From Devosia sediminis (GTDB lineage Bacteria > Pseudomonadota > Alphaproteobacteria > Rhizobiales > Devosiaceae): DNA of 64,000 bases. Of this stretch, positions 25,946 through 36,464 are shown piece by piece. The position numbers were made by a program, and so were the translations under genes. Within the stretch, counting starts at the first letter, position 1, and each line of letters starts with the position of its first letter. The notes under the pieces are model-generated. The model saw only the letters and a program-made list of their open reading frames with translations. It had not been told where the DNA came from and ran no database searches. The DNA lies in NCBI RefSeq assembly GCF_016411825.1, contig NZ_JAEKMH010000004.1, positions 434,001 to 498,000 on the forward strand, read 5' to 3'.

Positions 25946-26353
25946 ATGTCCACGTCGATTTTCATCAACGTCCCCGTGCGCGATCTTGAAGCCTCCAAGG
26001 CCTATTTCAAGGCGCTGGGTTTCGACCACAATCCCCAGTTCACCGACGAGACCGCGGCTTCCATCGTCATCAGCGACACGATCTACGTGATGCTCTTGAC
26101 TCACGATAAGTTCACCGAGTTTTCCGGCAAGCCGGTTCCCGATGCCAGGACGCAGATCGCTGCGCTCTATGCCCTCACCTGCGACAGCCGCGAACATGTC
26201 GACCGCCTTGCCGACGCCGCGCTCAAGGCTGGTGGCACCGAGCAGCGGGAGGCTCAGGACTACGGCTTCATGTATGGCCGCGCCATCGCCGATCTCGATG
26301 GCCATGTCTGGGAATATACCTGGATGGACATGAGCCAGTTCCCGACCGAATAA
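25946..26353 (+). CDS. VOC-superfamily protein (glyoxalase-like)
   Basis: 135 residues, one VOC domain. It begins TSIFINVPVRDLEASKAYFK and ends in DLDGHVWEYTWMDMSQFP, where the glutamate of HVWEYTW is a likely metal ligand. Proteins of this set are often annotated as lactoylglutathione lyase-like, but no substrate can be assigned. The ATG at 25946 is preceded by GAGGAAACC. Divergent from the flavin reductase gene. Confidence 0.88.
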   Translation: MSTSIFINVPVRDLEASKAYFKALGFDHNPQFTDETAASIVISDTIYVMLLTHDKFTEFSGKPVPDARTQIAALYALTCDSREHVDRLADAALKAGGTEQREAQDYGFMYGRAIADLDGHVWEYTWMDMSQFPTE

Positions 26354-26386
26354 GACCGGTGCGGGGCCGGTCTGGCCGGCCCTGCC

Positions 26387-27241
26387 CTAACCGAGGCGAA
26401 GCCAGCGCCGGACGAGCCGCTTATATTGCTCGCGCTGGTAGCGGTAGAAGTGGGCATTGGTCATCAGGTGCCGGTAGGTGCGCTTGAAGGCGACGCGCGA
26501 CCAGGGCCACCAGGGCCGGCTGTCCGACGAATAGTGCAGGATGTGCGGGTCGAAGACCTCATGCGCCGGCTCGGGATTCTGCATGTTCCAGCGCGGATCG
26601 AGCTCCAGGAACTGCCCCTTCAGCACATAGTTGAGAATGTCCTGGTCGTAGTAGAACTGCTCCAGCTCCTCGGCCGGCAGCGCGCTGATGCCGGCGACGA
26701 AGTCGATCCTCGCATAGCGCTCGAGATCGATCAGCATGACCCCGGCATTGTAATAGGGCTCGGTCATGGAAAAGGCCGAACGCGCCCGAAGGTCGGTGCC
26801 GGCAATGCAATGCATCCGGTCCGGCTGCAGCACGGCGGCTATGACCTTGCCCTGCATGTCCATCGAAAGGAGATTTTCGATCGGATTGCGCACAAAGGTA
26901 TCGGCGTCGATATAAAGGACGCGTTTCGTCTCTGCCGGCAGCATTTCCGCCAGGAACAGCCGCACATAGACGATTGGGTTGAGCCGCTTCATGCGGATGC
27001 GCGGAAAGGCGGCGATGCGCCCGCCCAGGATGTCGCTTTCCTTGAGATCCACCAGCCGGACCTCGGCGCCATAGTCCGCGGCGATGGATTCGATCGGCGC
27101 ACGGTTCTCCGGCAGAAGACCGGTATGGAACACGTGGAAGCGCAGGCTCTTCGGGTCGCGGCTGGTGAGGCAGAGCGAGCGCATGGTCGCATAGCCCGGT
27201 CCCCAGAAATTGTCGTCAAAGGTCAGGACGATGTCATGCAC
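26387..27241 (-). CDS. Glycosyltransferase family 8 protein
   Basis: 284 residues of the GT-A fold. It starts HDIVLTFDDNFWGPGYATM (donor-site loop), has the D-x-D metal motif in YIDADTF (D112, D114) and the PYYNAGVMLIDLERY segment typical of GT8 galactosyl/glucosyltransferases such as lipopolysaccharide enzymes. Donor and acceptor are unknown. The start is GTG at 27241. The C-terminal end is strongly basic (RREQYKRLVRRWLRL), which suggests peripheral membrane binding. Monocistronic, convergent to the VOC gene. Confidence 0.88.
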   Translation of the reverse strand: MHDIVLTFDDNFWGPGYATMRSLCLTSRDPKSLRFHVFHTGLLPENRAPIESIAADYGAEVRLVDLKESDILGGRIAAFPRIRMKRLNPIVYVRLFLAEMLPAETKRVLYIDADTFVRNPIENLLSMDMQGKVIAAVLQPDRMHCIAGTDLRARSAFSMTEPYYNAGVMLIDLERYARIDFVAGISALPAEELEQFYYDQDILNYVLKGQFLELDPRWNMQNPEPAHEVFDPHILHYSSDSRPWWPWSRVAFKRTYRHLMTNAHFYRYQREQYKRLVRRWLRLG

Positions 27242-27330
27242 GGCGTGTGGTCCCCCAGACCTGCTGCGCGGGGCCCGAGTGAGCCGCGCCTTCGTGCCAC
27301 TCGACCTTAGGTCTCGTGGCCTTGAGCCCT

Positions 27331-27355
27331 CAAATCACGCCACTGGCGTGATTTG
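27331..27355. terminator. Perfect hairpin between dnaJ and the glycosyltransferase gene
   Basis: CAAATCACGCC / GGCGTGATTTG, 11-base perfect stem with a three-base loop. It lies just downstream of dnaJ. There is no clear U tract beyond the TTTG of the stem, so termination is likely but not certain. Confidence 0.5.
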
Positions 27356-27371
27356 GCGCGCAGCGCCGGGC

Positions 27372-28508
27372 TCAAGCCTCGAACATTTTCTTGAGCTTGT
27401 CGAAGAAGCCGCCCGAGGTCGGGTTGGTCTCCTCGGTTTCGAGCCGCGCGAATTCTTCCAGCAGCTCGCGCTGGCGCTTGCTGAGGTTCTGCGGCGTCTC
27501 GATGTCGAGCTGCACATAGAGATCGCCGACATCCTTCGAACGCAGCACCGGCATGCCCTTGCCCTTGAGGCGGACGCGCTGGCCCGGCTGGGTGCCGGCC
27601 GGCACCTTCACCTTGGCGCGCGACTGGTCGAGCGTCGGCACTTCGAATTCGCCGCCCAGGGCCGCCGTGGTCATGGCAATGGGCACGCGGGCATAAAGGT
27701 CGGCGCCATCGCGCTGGAACAATTGGTGCGGCTTGATCGAAACAAAGATGTAGAGGTCGCCCGGCGGTCCGCCGCGCAAGCCGGCCTCGCCTTCATTGGC
27801 AAGCCGGATGCGGGTGCCGTCCTCGATGCCCTTGGGCACGTCGACCGAAAGCTTCCGGTTCTGCTGCCTGCGGCCCTGGCCACCGCAATCGGTGCAGGGC
27901 TGGTCCATCATCTGGCCACGGCCCTGGCAGACCGGGCAGGTGCGCTCGATGGTGAAAAAGCCCTGGGCTGCACGCACCTTGCCATGGCCGTTGCACTGCC
28001 GGCAGGTATGGGTGCCGGTGCCGGGCTTGGCGCCGGAACCCTCGCAGGTCTCGCAGGATGCCAGGGTCGGCACGTCGATCTCGACGGTGCGGCCCTCGAA
28101 ACTTTCCTCGAGGTCGATCTCGAGATTGTACCTGAGGTCCGAGCCCCGCATCCGCGCGGCGCCACCGCCTCCACCGCGGCGGCCTCCGCCACCCATGAAG
28201 TCGCCGAAAATGTCCTCGAAAATGTCGGACATGGACGAGGTGAATTCAGGCCCGAAGCCACCGCCGCCGCCCCGGCCGCCATTCTCGAAGGCCGCGTGGC
28301 CGAAGCGGTCATAGGCGGCGCGCTTCTGCGGGTCCTTCAGCGTGTCATAAGCTTCGTTGATTTCCTTGAACTTGCCTTCCGCCTCTGCATTGCCCGGATT
28401 GCGGTCCGGGTGAAACTGCATGGCGAGCTTGCGATAGGCACTCTTGAGGGCCGCGTCGTCGGCGCCCTTCTGGCAGCCGAGCACCTCGTAGAAATCGCGT
28501 TTGGCCAA
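27372..28508 (-). CDS. dnaJ: Chaperone DnaJ (Hsp40)
   Basis: 378 residues with every classical region: J-domain with HPD (33-35), a Gly/Phe-rich linker (about 75-110), four CxxCxGxG zinc repeats ([32 protein letters not shown]) near 145-210, and two C-terminal substrate-binding domains. It delivers unfolded proteins to DnaK and stimulates its ATPase. It lies downstream of dnaK on the same strand, but the pair is separated by 730 bases that hold a GIY-YIG gene and repeats. Confidence 0.97.
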   Translation of the reverse strand: MAKRDFYEVLGCQKGADDAALKSAYRKLAMQFHPDRNPGNAEAEGKFKEINEAYDTLKDPQKRAAYDRFGHAAFENGGRGGGGGFGPEFTSSMSDIFEDIFGDFMGGGGRRGGGGGAARMRGSDLRYNLEIDLEESFEGRTVEIDVPTLASCETCEGSGAKPGTGTHTCRQCNGHGKVRAAQGFFTIERTCPVCQGRGQMMDQPCTDCGGQGRRQQNRKLSVDVPKGIEDGTRIRLANEGEAGLRGGPPGDLYIFVSIKPHQLFQRDGADLYARVPIAMTTAALGGEFEVPTLDQSRAKVKVPAGTQPGQRVRLKGKGMPVLRSKDVGDLYVQLDIETPQNLSKRQRELLEEFARLETEETNPTSGGFFDKLKKMFEA

Positions 28509-28643
28509 GGTCTATTCTTTCAAATTCGCCGCGCCGGTCTGGTCGTCGCGCTGGTGGGAATATGCAAAAGCCGGCTAGGCCGGCCCGTTTACCCGCATAT
28601 GGGCAGGCGCGCGGGTATTAGCAAGGGTGGCGGGGCGGGACAA

Positions 28644-28659
28644 GGATTCACGTGAAACG
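28644..28659. other. parS-like ParB-binding site between dnaJ and the GIY-YIG gene
   Basis: GGATTCACGTGAAACG, perfect TTCACGTGAA core, 13 of 16 consensus positions. Located in non-coding DNA. Confidence 0.6.
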
Positions 28660-28694
28660 AAGAAGTGTGGGCGGGCCATGGCGGATCCACGAAT

Positions 28695-28742
28695 CCCTCC
28701 ATTCCCTCGTCGTTGCCCGGCTCGTCCGGGCAATCCATGCCA
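28695..28742. repeat. REP-like repeat (family A')
   Basis: TTGCCCGGCTCGTCCGGGCA hairpin followed by ATCCATGCC, related to the units at 19822 and 29058. It lies directly downstream of the GIY-YIG gene. Confidence 0.6.
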
Positions 28743-28746
28743 TGCC

Positions 28747-29043
28747 TCAAATTCCCAACAACCAGTCCGAAACGTCTTTCCACTCGGGATTGGCGGCCTC
28801 GATGAGGTTGACCTTCCATTGCCGAGGCCACCGATTGATTTCTTTTTCTCGCCGGATGGCCGCAACCACGAGATCATGCTGCTCGATCCAGACTAGTGTT
28901 TTGACGCCGTAGCGAGACGTAAATCCCGGCGTCAGGCTGTGCTGGTGCTCGAACCAGCGACGCGAAGGGTTGGAGGTCACGCCTGTATAGAGCGTGCCGT
29001 TTTTCTTGGACGCGAGAATGTAGACGTATCCCCCCTCATGCAA
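28747..29043 (-). CDS. GIY-YIG nuclease-superfamily protein
   Basis: 98 residues. The start gives GGYVYILASKKNGTLYTGVT, containing the G-Y-V-Y...Y-T-G variant of the GIY-YIG motif, with the catalytic arginine region SRRWFEHQ and the glutamate in AIRREKEINRW. Such single-domain proteins (UPF0213-like) are widespread and of unknown role. The TTG at 29043 is chosen because the sequence further upstream is translated repeat. It sits between dnaK and dnaJ, flanked by REP-like repeats on both sides, which suggests insertion into the chaperone locus. Confidence 0.85.
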   Translation of the reverse strand: MHEGGYVYILASKKNGTLYTGVTSNPSRRWFEHQHSLTPGFTSRYGVKTLVWIEQHDLVVAAIRREKEINRWPRQWKVNLIEAANPEWKDVSDWLLGI

Positions 29044-29057
29044 TGAGCTTGCCGCGA

Positions 29058-29165
29058 AATGGACCACCCGGACAAGCCGGGTGGTGACGATGGGGGTGGA
29101 AGCGGGGACTGTCCCCGCCTTCGTCATTGCCGGCTATCCTCGGGCCTGACCCGGGGACCGGCAAT
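29058..29165. repeat. REP-like repeat array (family A')
   Basis: ACCACCCGGACAAGCCGGGT, then GGGGACTGTCCCC, then CATTGCCGG...CCGGCAATCC. Three hairpin units between dnaK and the GIY-YIG gene. Confidence 0.6.
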
Positions 29166-29195
29166 CCACCTTCCTTGTCCCCCAAAAACAAAGAC

Positions 29196-29215
29196 CCCGG
29201 TGTTTCCACCGGGGC
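29196..29215 (-). terminator. Rho-independent terminator of dnaK
   Basis: CCCCGGTG / CACCGGGG with loop TTTC. On the minus strand it is followed by TCTTTGTTTTTGG, a good U-rich tract. It implies that most dnaK transcripts stop before dnaJ. Confidence 0.85.
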
Positions 29216-29238
29216 CTCGTCATTCACTCAGATCAAAC

Positions 29239-31155
<1,917 letters not shown>

Positions 31156-31279
31156 AACTCTTGCCTCTCATTCAGCGAACCCACCACGAAGCCCTCTCAG
31201 CGAAAGCAGCTTCCTGGCCCCTCTAAGGGCCGGGGTCCCTCGTAGGTTTCAAATCGCCCCCTTCGGGGCCTCGGGGGGT

Positions 31280-31308
31280 ATATAGGGGGGTGCCGGGAAG
31301 GCTTCAAG
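31280..31308 (-). promoter_or_regulatory. RpoH (sigma-32) promoter of dnaK
   Basis: On the minus strand CTTGAA, 16 bases, CCTATAT (CTTG-N18-CCTATAT). This fits the alphaproteobacterial heat-shock consensus CTTG-N17/18-CYTATNT. The 5' leader would be about 120 bases and contains two GC-rich hairpins (CCCCGAAGGGG and GGCCC...GGGGCC). Confidence 0.75.
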
Positions 31309-31393
31309 CACGGCGCGGAAGCGTTTCGAGCAAAAGTGGCAGGGGCAGGCTGTACGTGGGCCGCCCGATTGCGTCAGGCGGCCCGTCGCTGGA

Positions 31394-31726
31394 TCAGTCG
31401 TTGATCGTATAGGAATTGAGGCTGCAGATATCGATCGACGGTTCGATCAGTTCGGCGCCGTTGTCCATCACGAACTTGAAGTCATAGAGGCACTGGTCGG
31501 AGCCGTCGCCAATGGTGGCGGTCGCCTGGTAGCCGGCTTCGAGAATGCCGCTATCGCCCAGCAGGTCCTCGCCCCAGTAGTCCTCGTTGCTCGGTGTCGT
31601 GTAGAAATAGTGCAGGTCGTAGGAAGAGTTGTTGATGACCGTGAATTCCACGGTCTGTGCCGCGGCGGGCGCAATGCCGGCCACGAGCGCAAGGGCGGCA
31701 AGGCCACCCAGCAGATGCGTTTTCAT
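31394..31726 (-). CDS. Small secreted protein of unknown function
   Basis: 110 residues. A Sec signal peptide (about 1-22, MKTHLLGGLAALALVAGIAP then AAAQ cleavage) is followed by a mature part rich in beta-strand residues, starting VEFTVINNSSYDLHYFY, with two cysteines (QCLYDF and DICSLN) likely to form a disulfide in the periplasm. Homologues are common as uncharacterised alphaproteobacterial proteins. The ATG at 31726 starts the signal peptide; an earlier start at 31780 is unlikely. Divergent from pabBC. Confidence 0.8.
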   Translation of the reverse strand: MKTHLLGGLAALALVAGIAPAAAQTVEFTVINNSSYDLHYFYTTPSNEDYWGEDLLGDSGILEAGYQATATIGDGSDQCLYDFKFVMDNGAELIEPSIDICSLNSYTIND

Positions 31727-31871
31727 GATGTGTCCCTCAAACCGGACGCGTTCTGCCCCCGGATCAGTATTATCTGCCACTGCCGAAGTAAGTCGCCAAG
31801 CCCCCGTCGCGGGGCGCGGTTAACCGCAGGAGCGCATTCCGCCGGTCCGCGAAATTGGCTAGAAGCGGGCC

Positions 31872-33650
31872 ATGACCACACCCGGCACCGTGCTGCTGCA
31901 CGACAATCTTGATCCCGACGGCCAAAGCCTGCTGTTTTCGCGGCCCCGCGAAGTGCTGGTGGCCCATGATGCCGCCGGGGCGCGCCAGGCCCTCGCCCGC
32001 CTCGCCGAGGCCGGCAGGGACGGTCTGTGGGCCGCCGGCTACCTGGCCTACGAACTGGGCTTCCTGTTCGAGGAGCGGCTGGAAGCGCTGTTGCCCGAGC
32101 GAAGCGCCACGCCGCTTCTGTGGTTCGGGCTTTACGACGCGCCCGAGCGCCCCAACGTCGCCGGCGTCGCGACGCTGCTCGATGGCGCTGCCGAGGGCAG
32201 AGCCACTGGGCTTTCACCCTCGCTTGACTTCGAAACCTATAGGCAGGCCTTCGAGCGGGTCGAGGCACTAATCGCGGCCGGCGATACCTATCAGGTCAAC
32301 CTCACCCTGCGCGCCCGCTTTGCGCTTGAGGGCGATCCTCTCGGCCTCTACCGGACCCTCGCCCAGAGCCAGCGCGTCGCCTATGGCGCCTATATCCATG
32401 CCGGCGATCATTATGCCTTGTCGCGTTCGCCCGAGCTTTTCGTCTCCGGCACAGGGGACCGGCTCAAGGCGCGCCCGATGAAGGGCACCTTGAAACGCGG
32501 CCGCACCCTGGCCGAGGACGAAGCCGGCCGCGTCGCCCTGGCCGCCGACGAGAAAAATCGCGCCGAAAACCTGATGATCGTCGATCTTCTGCGCAACGAT
32601 CTCGGCCGCATCGCCCGAGTGGGCTCGGTCGAGGTCACCGACCTCTTCACGGTGGAAACCTTTTCGAGCCTTCACACCATGACCTCTGGGATCGAGGCGC
32701 GCAAACTGCCCGATATCGGCATTCTCGACGTGCTGGAAAATCTCTTTCCCTGCGGCTCGGTCACCGGCGCCCCCAAATTGCGGGCCATGGAGATCATCCA
32801 CGAGGTGGAGACCGAGGCCCGCGGCCTCTATACCGGTTCGGTCGGCTATATCGCGCCCGATGGCGATTTCGCCTTCAACGTTGCCATCCGCACCGCCGTC
32901 ATCGATGCGTCCGGCAATGGGGTCATCGGCATCGGCGGCGGCATTGTCGCCGATTCCACGGCGCGCGACGAATATGACGAGGCGCTGCTCAAGCTCAAAT
33001 TCCTGTCCGATCCCGCCCCGCCGGTGACGCTGATCGAAACCTTCAAATGGACGCCGGACGAAGGCTACGCGCTCCTTGATCGCCACCTCGACCGGCTCCT
33101 CGGCTCCGCCACCTATTTCGCCCTGCCCGTCACCCGCGCCTCCGCCACGGCTTTTCTTGCGGAGAAAGCCGGGGACTGGACCGGCCCCATGCGTGTGCGC
33201 CTGACGCTTGGCGGCACGGGCCTTGGCCTCACCGCCGTGCCCCTGCCCCCGACCCCGGAAAAGTTCCGCTTCGCCATTGCGGAGCACCGTCTCGATTCGG
33301 CCTCGATCTGGCTCGCGCACAAGACGACCAACCGCGCCTTTTACGACGAGCCGCGCCAGCGCGCCCATGACGAGAGGGGGCTCGACGAAGTCGTCTTCCT
33401 CAACGAGCGCGGCGAGCTGACCGAAGGCAGTTTTACCAATCTCTTCGTCGAGCGGGCCGGCCGCCTCGTCACCCCGCCGCTCGCCTCCGGCCTCCTCCCC
33501 GGCACGTTGCGGGCCGAGCTCCTCGCCACGGGCAAGGCAGAAGAAGGGGTCCTCACCCTTGCCGACCTTCGCCTTGCCGAGGCAATCTGGCTGGGCAATT
33601 CCGTGCGCGGCCTCGTGCCGGCAGAATGGGTAGACCGGGAGACCACATGA
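31872..33650 (+). CDS. pabB: Aminodeoxychorismate synthase component I fused to aminodeoxychorismate lyase (PabB-PabC)
   Basis: 592 residues in two domains. The first (about 1-380) is a chorismate-binding enzyme with RPMKGTLKRG, AENLMIVDLLRNDLGRI and the GSVTGAPKLRAMEII segment, as in PabB; it makes 4-amino-4-deoxychorismate. The second (about 385-592) is a class IV PLP aminotransferase fold, with the lysine of AHKTTNRAFYDEP and LNERGELTEGSFTNLF, as in PabC, which releases pyruvate to give p-aminobenzoate for folate. The glutaminase PabA must be encoded elsewhere. The downstream pncA start overlaps the stop (ATGA). Confidence 0.93.
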   Translation: MTTPGTVLLHDNLDPDGQSLLFSRPREVLVAHDAAGARQALARLAEAGRDGLWAAGYLAYELGFLFEERLEALLPERSATPLLWFGLYDAPERPNVAGVATLLDGAAEGRATGLSPSLDFETYRQAFERVEALIAAGDTYQVNLTLRARFALEGDPLGLYRTLAQSQRVAYGAYIHAGDHYALSRSPELFVSGTGDRLKARPMKGTLKRGRTLAEDEAGRVALAADEKNRAENLMIVDLLRNDLGRIARVGSVEVTDLFTVETFSSLHTMTSGIEARKLPDIGILDVLENLFPCGSVTGAPKLRAMEIIHEVETEARGLYTGSVGYIAPDGDFAFNVAIRTAVIDASGNGVIGIGGGIVADSTARDEYDEALLKLKFLSDPAPPVTLIETFKWTPDEGYALLDRHLDRLLGSATYFALPVTRASATAFLAEKAGDWTGPMRVRLTLGGTGLGLTAVPLPPTPEKFRFAIAEHRLDSASIWLAHKTTNRAFYDEPRQRAHDERGLDEVVFLNERGELTEGSFTNLFVERAGRLVTPPLASGLLPGTLRAELLATGKAEEGVLTLADLRLAEAIWLGNSVRGLVPAEWVDRETT

Positions 33651-34282
33651 CCATTGCCATAAGCCCCGAAGACGTCCTCGTCGTCGTCGACGTGCAATAC
33701 GATTTCCTGCCCGGCGGCAGTCTCGCCGTAGCGGGTGGCGACGAGATCGTGCCGCTGATCAACCAGCTTGCCACGCGCTTCTCGCATGTCATCCTCACAC
33801 AGGACTGGCACCCGGCCGACCACATTTCCTTTGCCAGCCAGCATCCCGGCAAGGCACCCTTCGAGACCACGGAACTCCATTACGGCACCCAGGTGCTCTG
33901 GCCCGACCATTGCGTCTGGCAGACCCGCGGCGCCGAGATCTCGCACGACCTCAAAATCCCCCACGCCCAACTGATCATCCGCAAGGGCCATAACCGGAGC
34001 ATCGACAGCTATTCCGGCTTCCAGGAAGCCGACCGTGAAACCCTGACCGGCCTTGCCGGCTATCTTGGGGAACGCGATGTCGGCCGGCTTTACATCGTCG
34101 GCCTCGCTACTGATTTCTGCGTCGCCTGGACCGCGCTGGACGCCGCCGCCGGCGGCTTTGATGTCACCGTCATCGAGGACGCGACCCGCGCCATCGATTC
34201 CAACGGATCACTGGCAAGGGCCTGGACCGACATGGAAGAAGCCGGCGTCGAGCGGGTCATCAGCCGCGAGATTTTGGGGTAG
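33647..34282 (+). CDS. pncA: Nicotinamidase (pyrazinamidase)
   Basis: 211 residues of the isochorismatase-like hydrolase fold. The triad is D15 (VVVDVQYDF), K113 (IIRKGHN) and C158 (GLATDFCVAW). The metal site is in TQDWHPADH (D53, H55, H59). It converts nicotinamide to nicotinate for NAD salvage. The start overlaps the pabBC stop by four bases, so the two are translated together, although the pathways are unrelated. A family C repeat follows. Confidence 0.95.
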   Translation: MTIAISPEDVLVVVDVQYDFLPGGSLAVAGGDEIVPLINQLATRFSHVILTQDWHPADHISFASQHPGKAPFETTELHYGTQVLWPDHCVWQTRGAEISHDLKIPHAQLIIRKGHNRSIDSYSGFQEADRETLTGLAGYLGERDVGRLYIVGLATDFCVAWTALDAAAGGFDVTVIEDATRAIDSNGSLARAWTDMEEAGVERVISREILG

Positions 34283-34289
34283 CCCTCTT

Positions 34290-34419
34290 CACCCTCCCCC
34301 TTGCGGGGAGGGTAGCGCCGCTAGGCCGCCAGGCCTTAGCAAAGCTAGGGAGGGGGACCGGCTCGCACCTTGCTTGTGGCGCACCCCCTCCCAACCTCCC
34401 CCGTCACGGGGGAGGCGCC
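34290..34419. repeat. Family C repeat pair between pncA and grpE
   Basis: CACCCTCCCCCTTGCGGGGA...AGCTAGGGAGGGGG and a second unit CCCCCTCCCAACCTCCCCCG...GGGGGAGGC. It separates the convergent pncA and grpE genes. Confidence 0.7.
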
Positions 34420-34454
34420 GGATCGAGTTTGTGGCGATCCCCCACCCACAACAA

Positions 34455-34479
34455 AAAGGGCGCCCGCCGGACGCCCTTT
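34455..34479 (-). terminator. Rho-independent terminator of grpE
   Basis: AAAGGGCG / CGCCCTTT stem with a nine-base loop. On the minus strand it is followed by TTTTTGTTG, a U-rich tract 23 bases after the grpE stop. Confidence 0.8.
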
Positions 34480-34501
34480 CCAAATCCGCAATCCCAAAAT
34501 C

Positions 34502-35086
34502 TCAGGCGCTCTTGTCGACGCCATCGTCGCCGGCAGGGGCAGCCGCGCCGCCCTTCGCCACGCCCACCATGGCCGGACGCAGCACGCGCTCGCCGATGGC
34601 AAAGCCTTCCTGCACCACCTGCACCACCGTTCCCTCGGGAACATTGGGGTTGGGCACTTCGAACATGGCCTGGTGCTTGTGCGGGTCGAACTTCTGGCCC
34701 GCCGCTTCGATCGGCTTGACGCCATGCTTGGCCAAAAGCCGCTGCATTTCGCGGTCGGCAAGCTCGATGCCGTCGATCAGGCTCTTGAGCGACCCATCGG
34801 CGGTTTCGCGCACTTCGGCCGGGATCACCATCAGCGCGCGGCTCAGCGCATCGGTGGCGGTCAGCATGTCGCGGGCAAAGCCGGCAATGGCATAGGATCG
34901 CGTATCGGCCACGTCGCGCTCGGTGCGCTTGCGGAGGTTTTCCATCTCGGCATGGCTGCGCAGGACGCGATCCTTGAGCTCGGCATTCTCGGCGCGCAGC
35001 GCCTCGACGGGATCGACTTCCGGCGTCTCGGTCGCGGGGATTTCGGTTTCCGGCGTATCGCCCTGGGCGGCGTTTTCGTCGCTCAT
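34502..35086 (-). CDS. grpE: Nucleotide exchange factor GrpE
   Basis: 194 residues. An acidic N-terminal tail (about 1-30), a long coiled-coil (about 30-85, [20 protein letters not shown] then NLRKRTERD) and the C-terminal beta-wing domain ([19 protein letters not shown] ... [20 protein letters not shown]) are all present. It releases ADP from DnaK. It follows hrcA on the same strand with a 158-base gap that contains the short hairpin CGCTCCA-G-TGGAGCG (35181-35195) and is the second gene of the heat-shock pair. Confidence 0.96.
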   Translation of the reverse strand: MSDENAAQGDTPETEIPATETPEVDPVEALRAENAELKDRVLRSHAEMENLRKRTERDVADTRSYAIAGFARDMLTATDALSRALMVIPAEVRETADGSLKSLIDGIELADREMQRLLAKHGVKPIEAAGQKFDPHKHQAMFEVPNPNVPEGTVVQVVQEGFAIGERVLRPAMVGVAKGGAAAPAGDDGVDKSA

Positions 35087-35244
35087 CTGGTCTTCTTTCC
35101 CAATTGGGTAAATCTCTTGCCCGCCATATCGGCCAAGCGGCTGGAAGTTTCAACCCTTGCCGCCGTCCCGCAGGGCAAATCGCTCCAGTGGAGCGACTTG
35201 AGGCGGGAAGGCCACGAAGGCCATGCCTGAGGGGCGGCGCGTGA

Positions 35245-36324
35245 CTATTTCCGCTTCCGCGCCATCATCGAGGAGATGACATTGGCGGTATAGTCCACGA
35301 CAGGCACGATACGCGCATAATTGAGCCGCGTCGGCCCGATCACCCCAAGCACGCCCACGATCCGGTCATTGGCATCCTTGTAGGGGGAAAGGATCACCGA
35401 CGAGCCGGACAGCGAAAAGAGCTTGTTTTCCGAGCCGATAAAGATGCGCACGCCCTGGCCCCGCTCGGCATCGCCCAGGAGGTCGAGCAGCCCGTCCTTG
35501 CTTTCCAGCTCGTCGAACAATTGCCGCATGCGCAACAGCTCGTCGCTGGCCATGGCGTCGTTGATGAGATTGGCCCGGCCACGCACGATCACCGTCGGCG
35601 CATTGTTCCCATCCGGCGCGGACAGCGTCGCGATGCCGGCATCGACCAGCTTCTGCGTCAGCTCGTCCAGCTCCGCCCGCTGCTCGGCGCGGCGCTCGTT
35701 GAGCACTTTTCGCGCTTCCGACAGCGTCCTGCCCACGACATAATTGGCGAGGTAATTGCCCGCCTGTTGCAGTGCGCTGGCGGTATAGCCCGGCGGCAGG
35801 TCAAGAATGCGGTTCTCCACCTGTCCGTCCTCGCCCACCAGGATCGCCATGGCGCGAGAGGCATCGAGCCGCACGAATTCGATATGCTTGAGCACCATGT
35901 CGGCCTTGGTGGCGATCACCACGCCTGCCCCCTGGCTGAGGCCCGACAGGAGTGATGACGCTTCAGCCAGCACATCCTCGACCCGGGCATGTCCCGCCGT
36001 GCCTTCGATATGGCGCGAAATCTGGCTGCGTTCGCTCTCGTTGACGGTGCCGATTTCGAGCATGGAATCGACAAAGAACCGCAGGCCCTGCTGGGTTGGC
36101 GCCCGGCCCGCAGAGGTGTGCGGCGCTGCGATCAGCCCCAGGTCTTCGAGGTCGGCCATCACATTTCGGACAGAGGCGGGGGAGAGCTCCACCTGCAGGA
36201 GGCGGCTCAGGTCGCGCGACCCCACCGGCACCCCGGTATCGAGATAACGCTCGACCAGGCGCCGGAAAATCTCCTGGCTGCGGGAATTGAGCACCGAGAG
36301 GAAGTCTTCGGCCGGCCGTGTCAT
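35245..36324 (-). CDS. hrcA: Heat-inducible transcriptional repressor HrcA
   Basis: 359 residues, normal length. The N-terminal winged helix (about 10-80, RSQEIFRRLVERYLDTGVPV, DLEDLGLIAAPHTSAGRAPT) is followed by the GAF-like and dimerisation domains. HrcA binds CIRCE elements (classically before groESL) and depends on GroEL. No CIRCE is present in this window, so its target lies elsewhere. The ATG at 36324 is preceded by an RpoH-like promoter, which would place the repressor itself under the heat-shock sigma factor. Confidence 0.96.
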   Translation of the reverse strand: MTRPAEDFLSVLNSRSQEIFRRLVERYLDTGVPVGSRDLSRLLQVELSPASVRNVMADLEDLGLIAAPHTSAGRAPTQQGLRFFVDSMLEIGTVNESERSQISRHIEGTAGHARVEDVLAEASSLLSGLSQGAGVVIATKADMVLKHIEFVRLDASRAMAILVGEDGQVENRILDLPPGYTASALQQAGNYLANYVVGRTLSEARKVLNERRAEQRAELDELTQKLVDAGIATLSAPDGNNAPTVIVRGRANLINDAMASDELLRMRQLFDELESKDGLLDLLGDAERGQGVRIFIGSENKLFSLSGSSVILSPYKDANDRIVGVLGVIGPTRLNYARIVPVVDYTANVISSMMARKRK

Positions 36325-36365
36325 GGTGCTTTGATTAAACTTCTCGACTTTAACCCTGACCCTTC

Positions 36366-36394
36366 ATTTAGGCCCTTCGTCCCCATCCGCCAAG
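36366..36394 (-). promoter_or_regulatory. Probable RpoH promoter of hrcA-grpE
   Basis: On the minus strand CTTG, 18 bases, CCTAAAT, the same layout as the dnaK and hslV promoters. It lies 42 to 70 bases before the hrcA start. Confidence 0.55.
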
Positions 36395-36426
36395 CGCCGG
36401 GCGCTTGTGAGCGGGCCCCATGAGGG

Positions 36427-36441
36427 TTAAGAGGCGGTTAA
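36427..36441. promoter_or_regulatory. Perfect CtrA-type box (TTAA-N7-TTAA) before rph
   Basis: TTAA 36427-36430, seven bases, TTAA 36438-36441, starting 38 bases before the rph start codon and so positioned over the rph promoter. Confidence 0.5.
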
Positions 36442-36464
36442 CTGCAATTATTTCTGGAATCATG

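Noticed and set aside
27128-27143. Additional parS-like site (AACACGTGGAAG)
   Set aside because: The core has three mismatches to TTCACGTGAA and lies in coding sequence; indistinguishable from chance.
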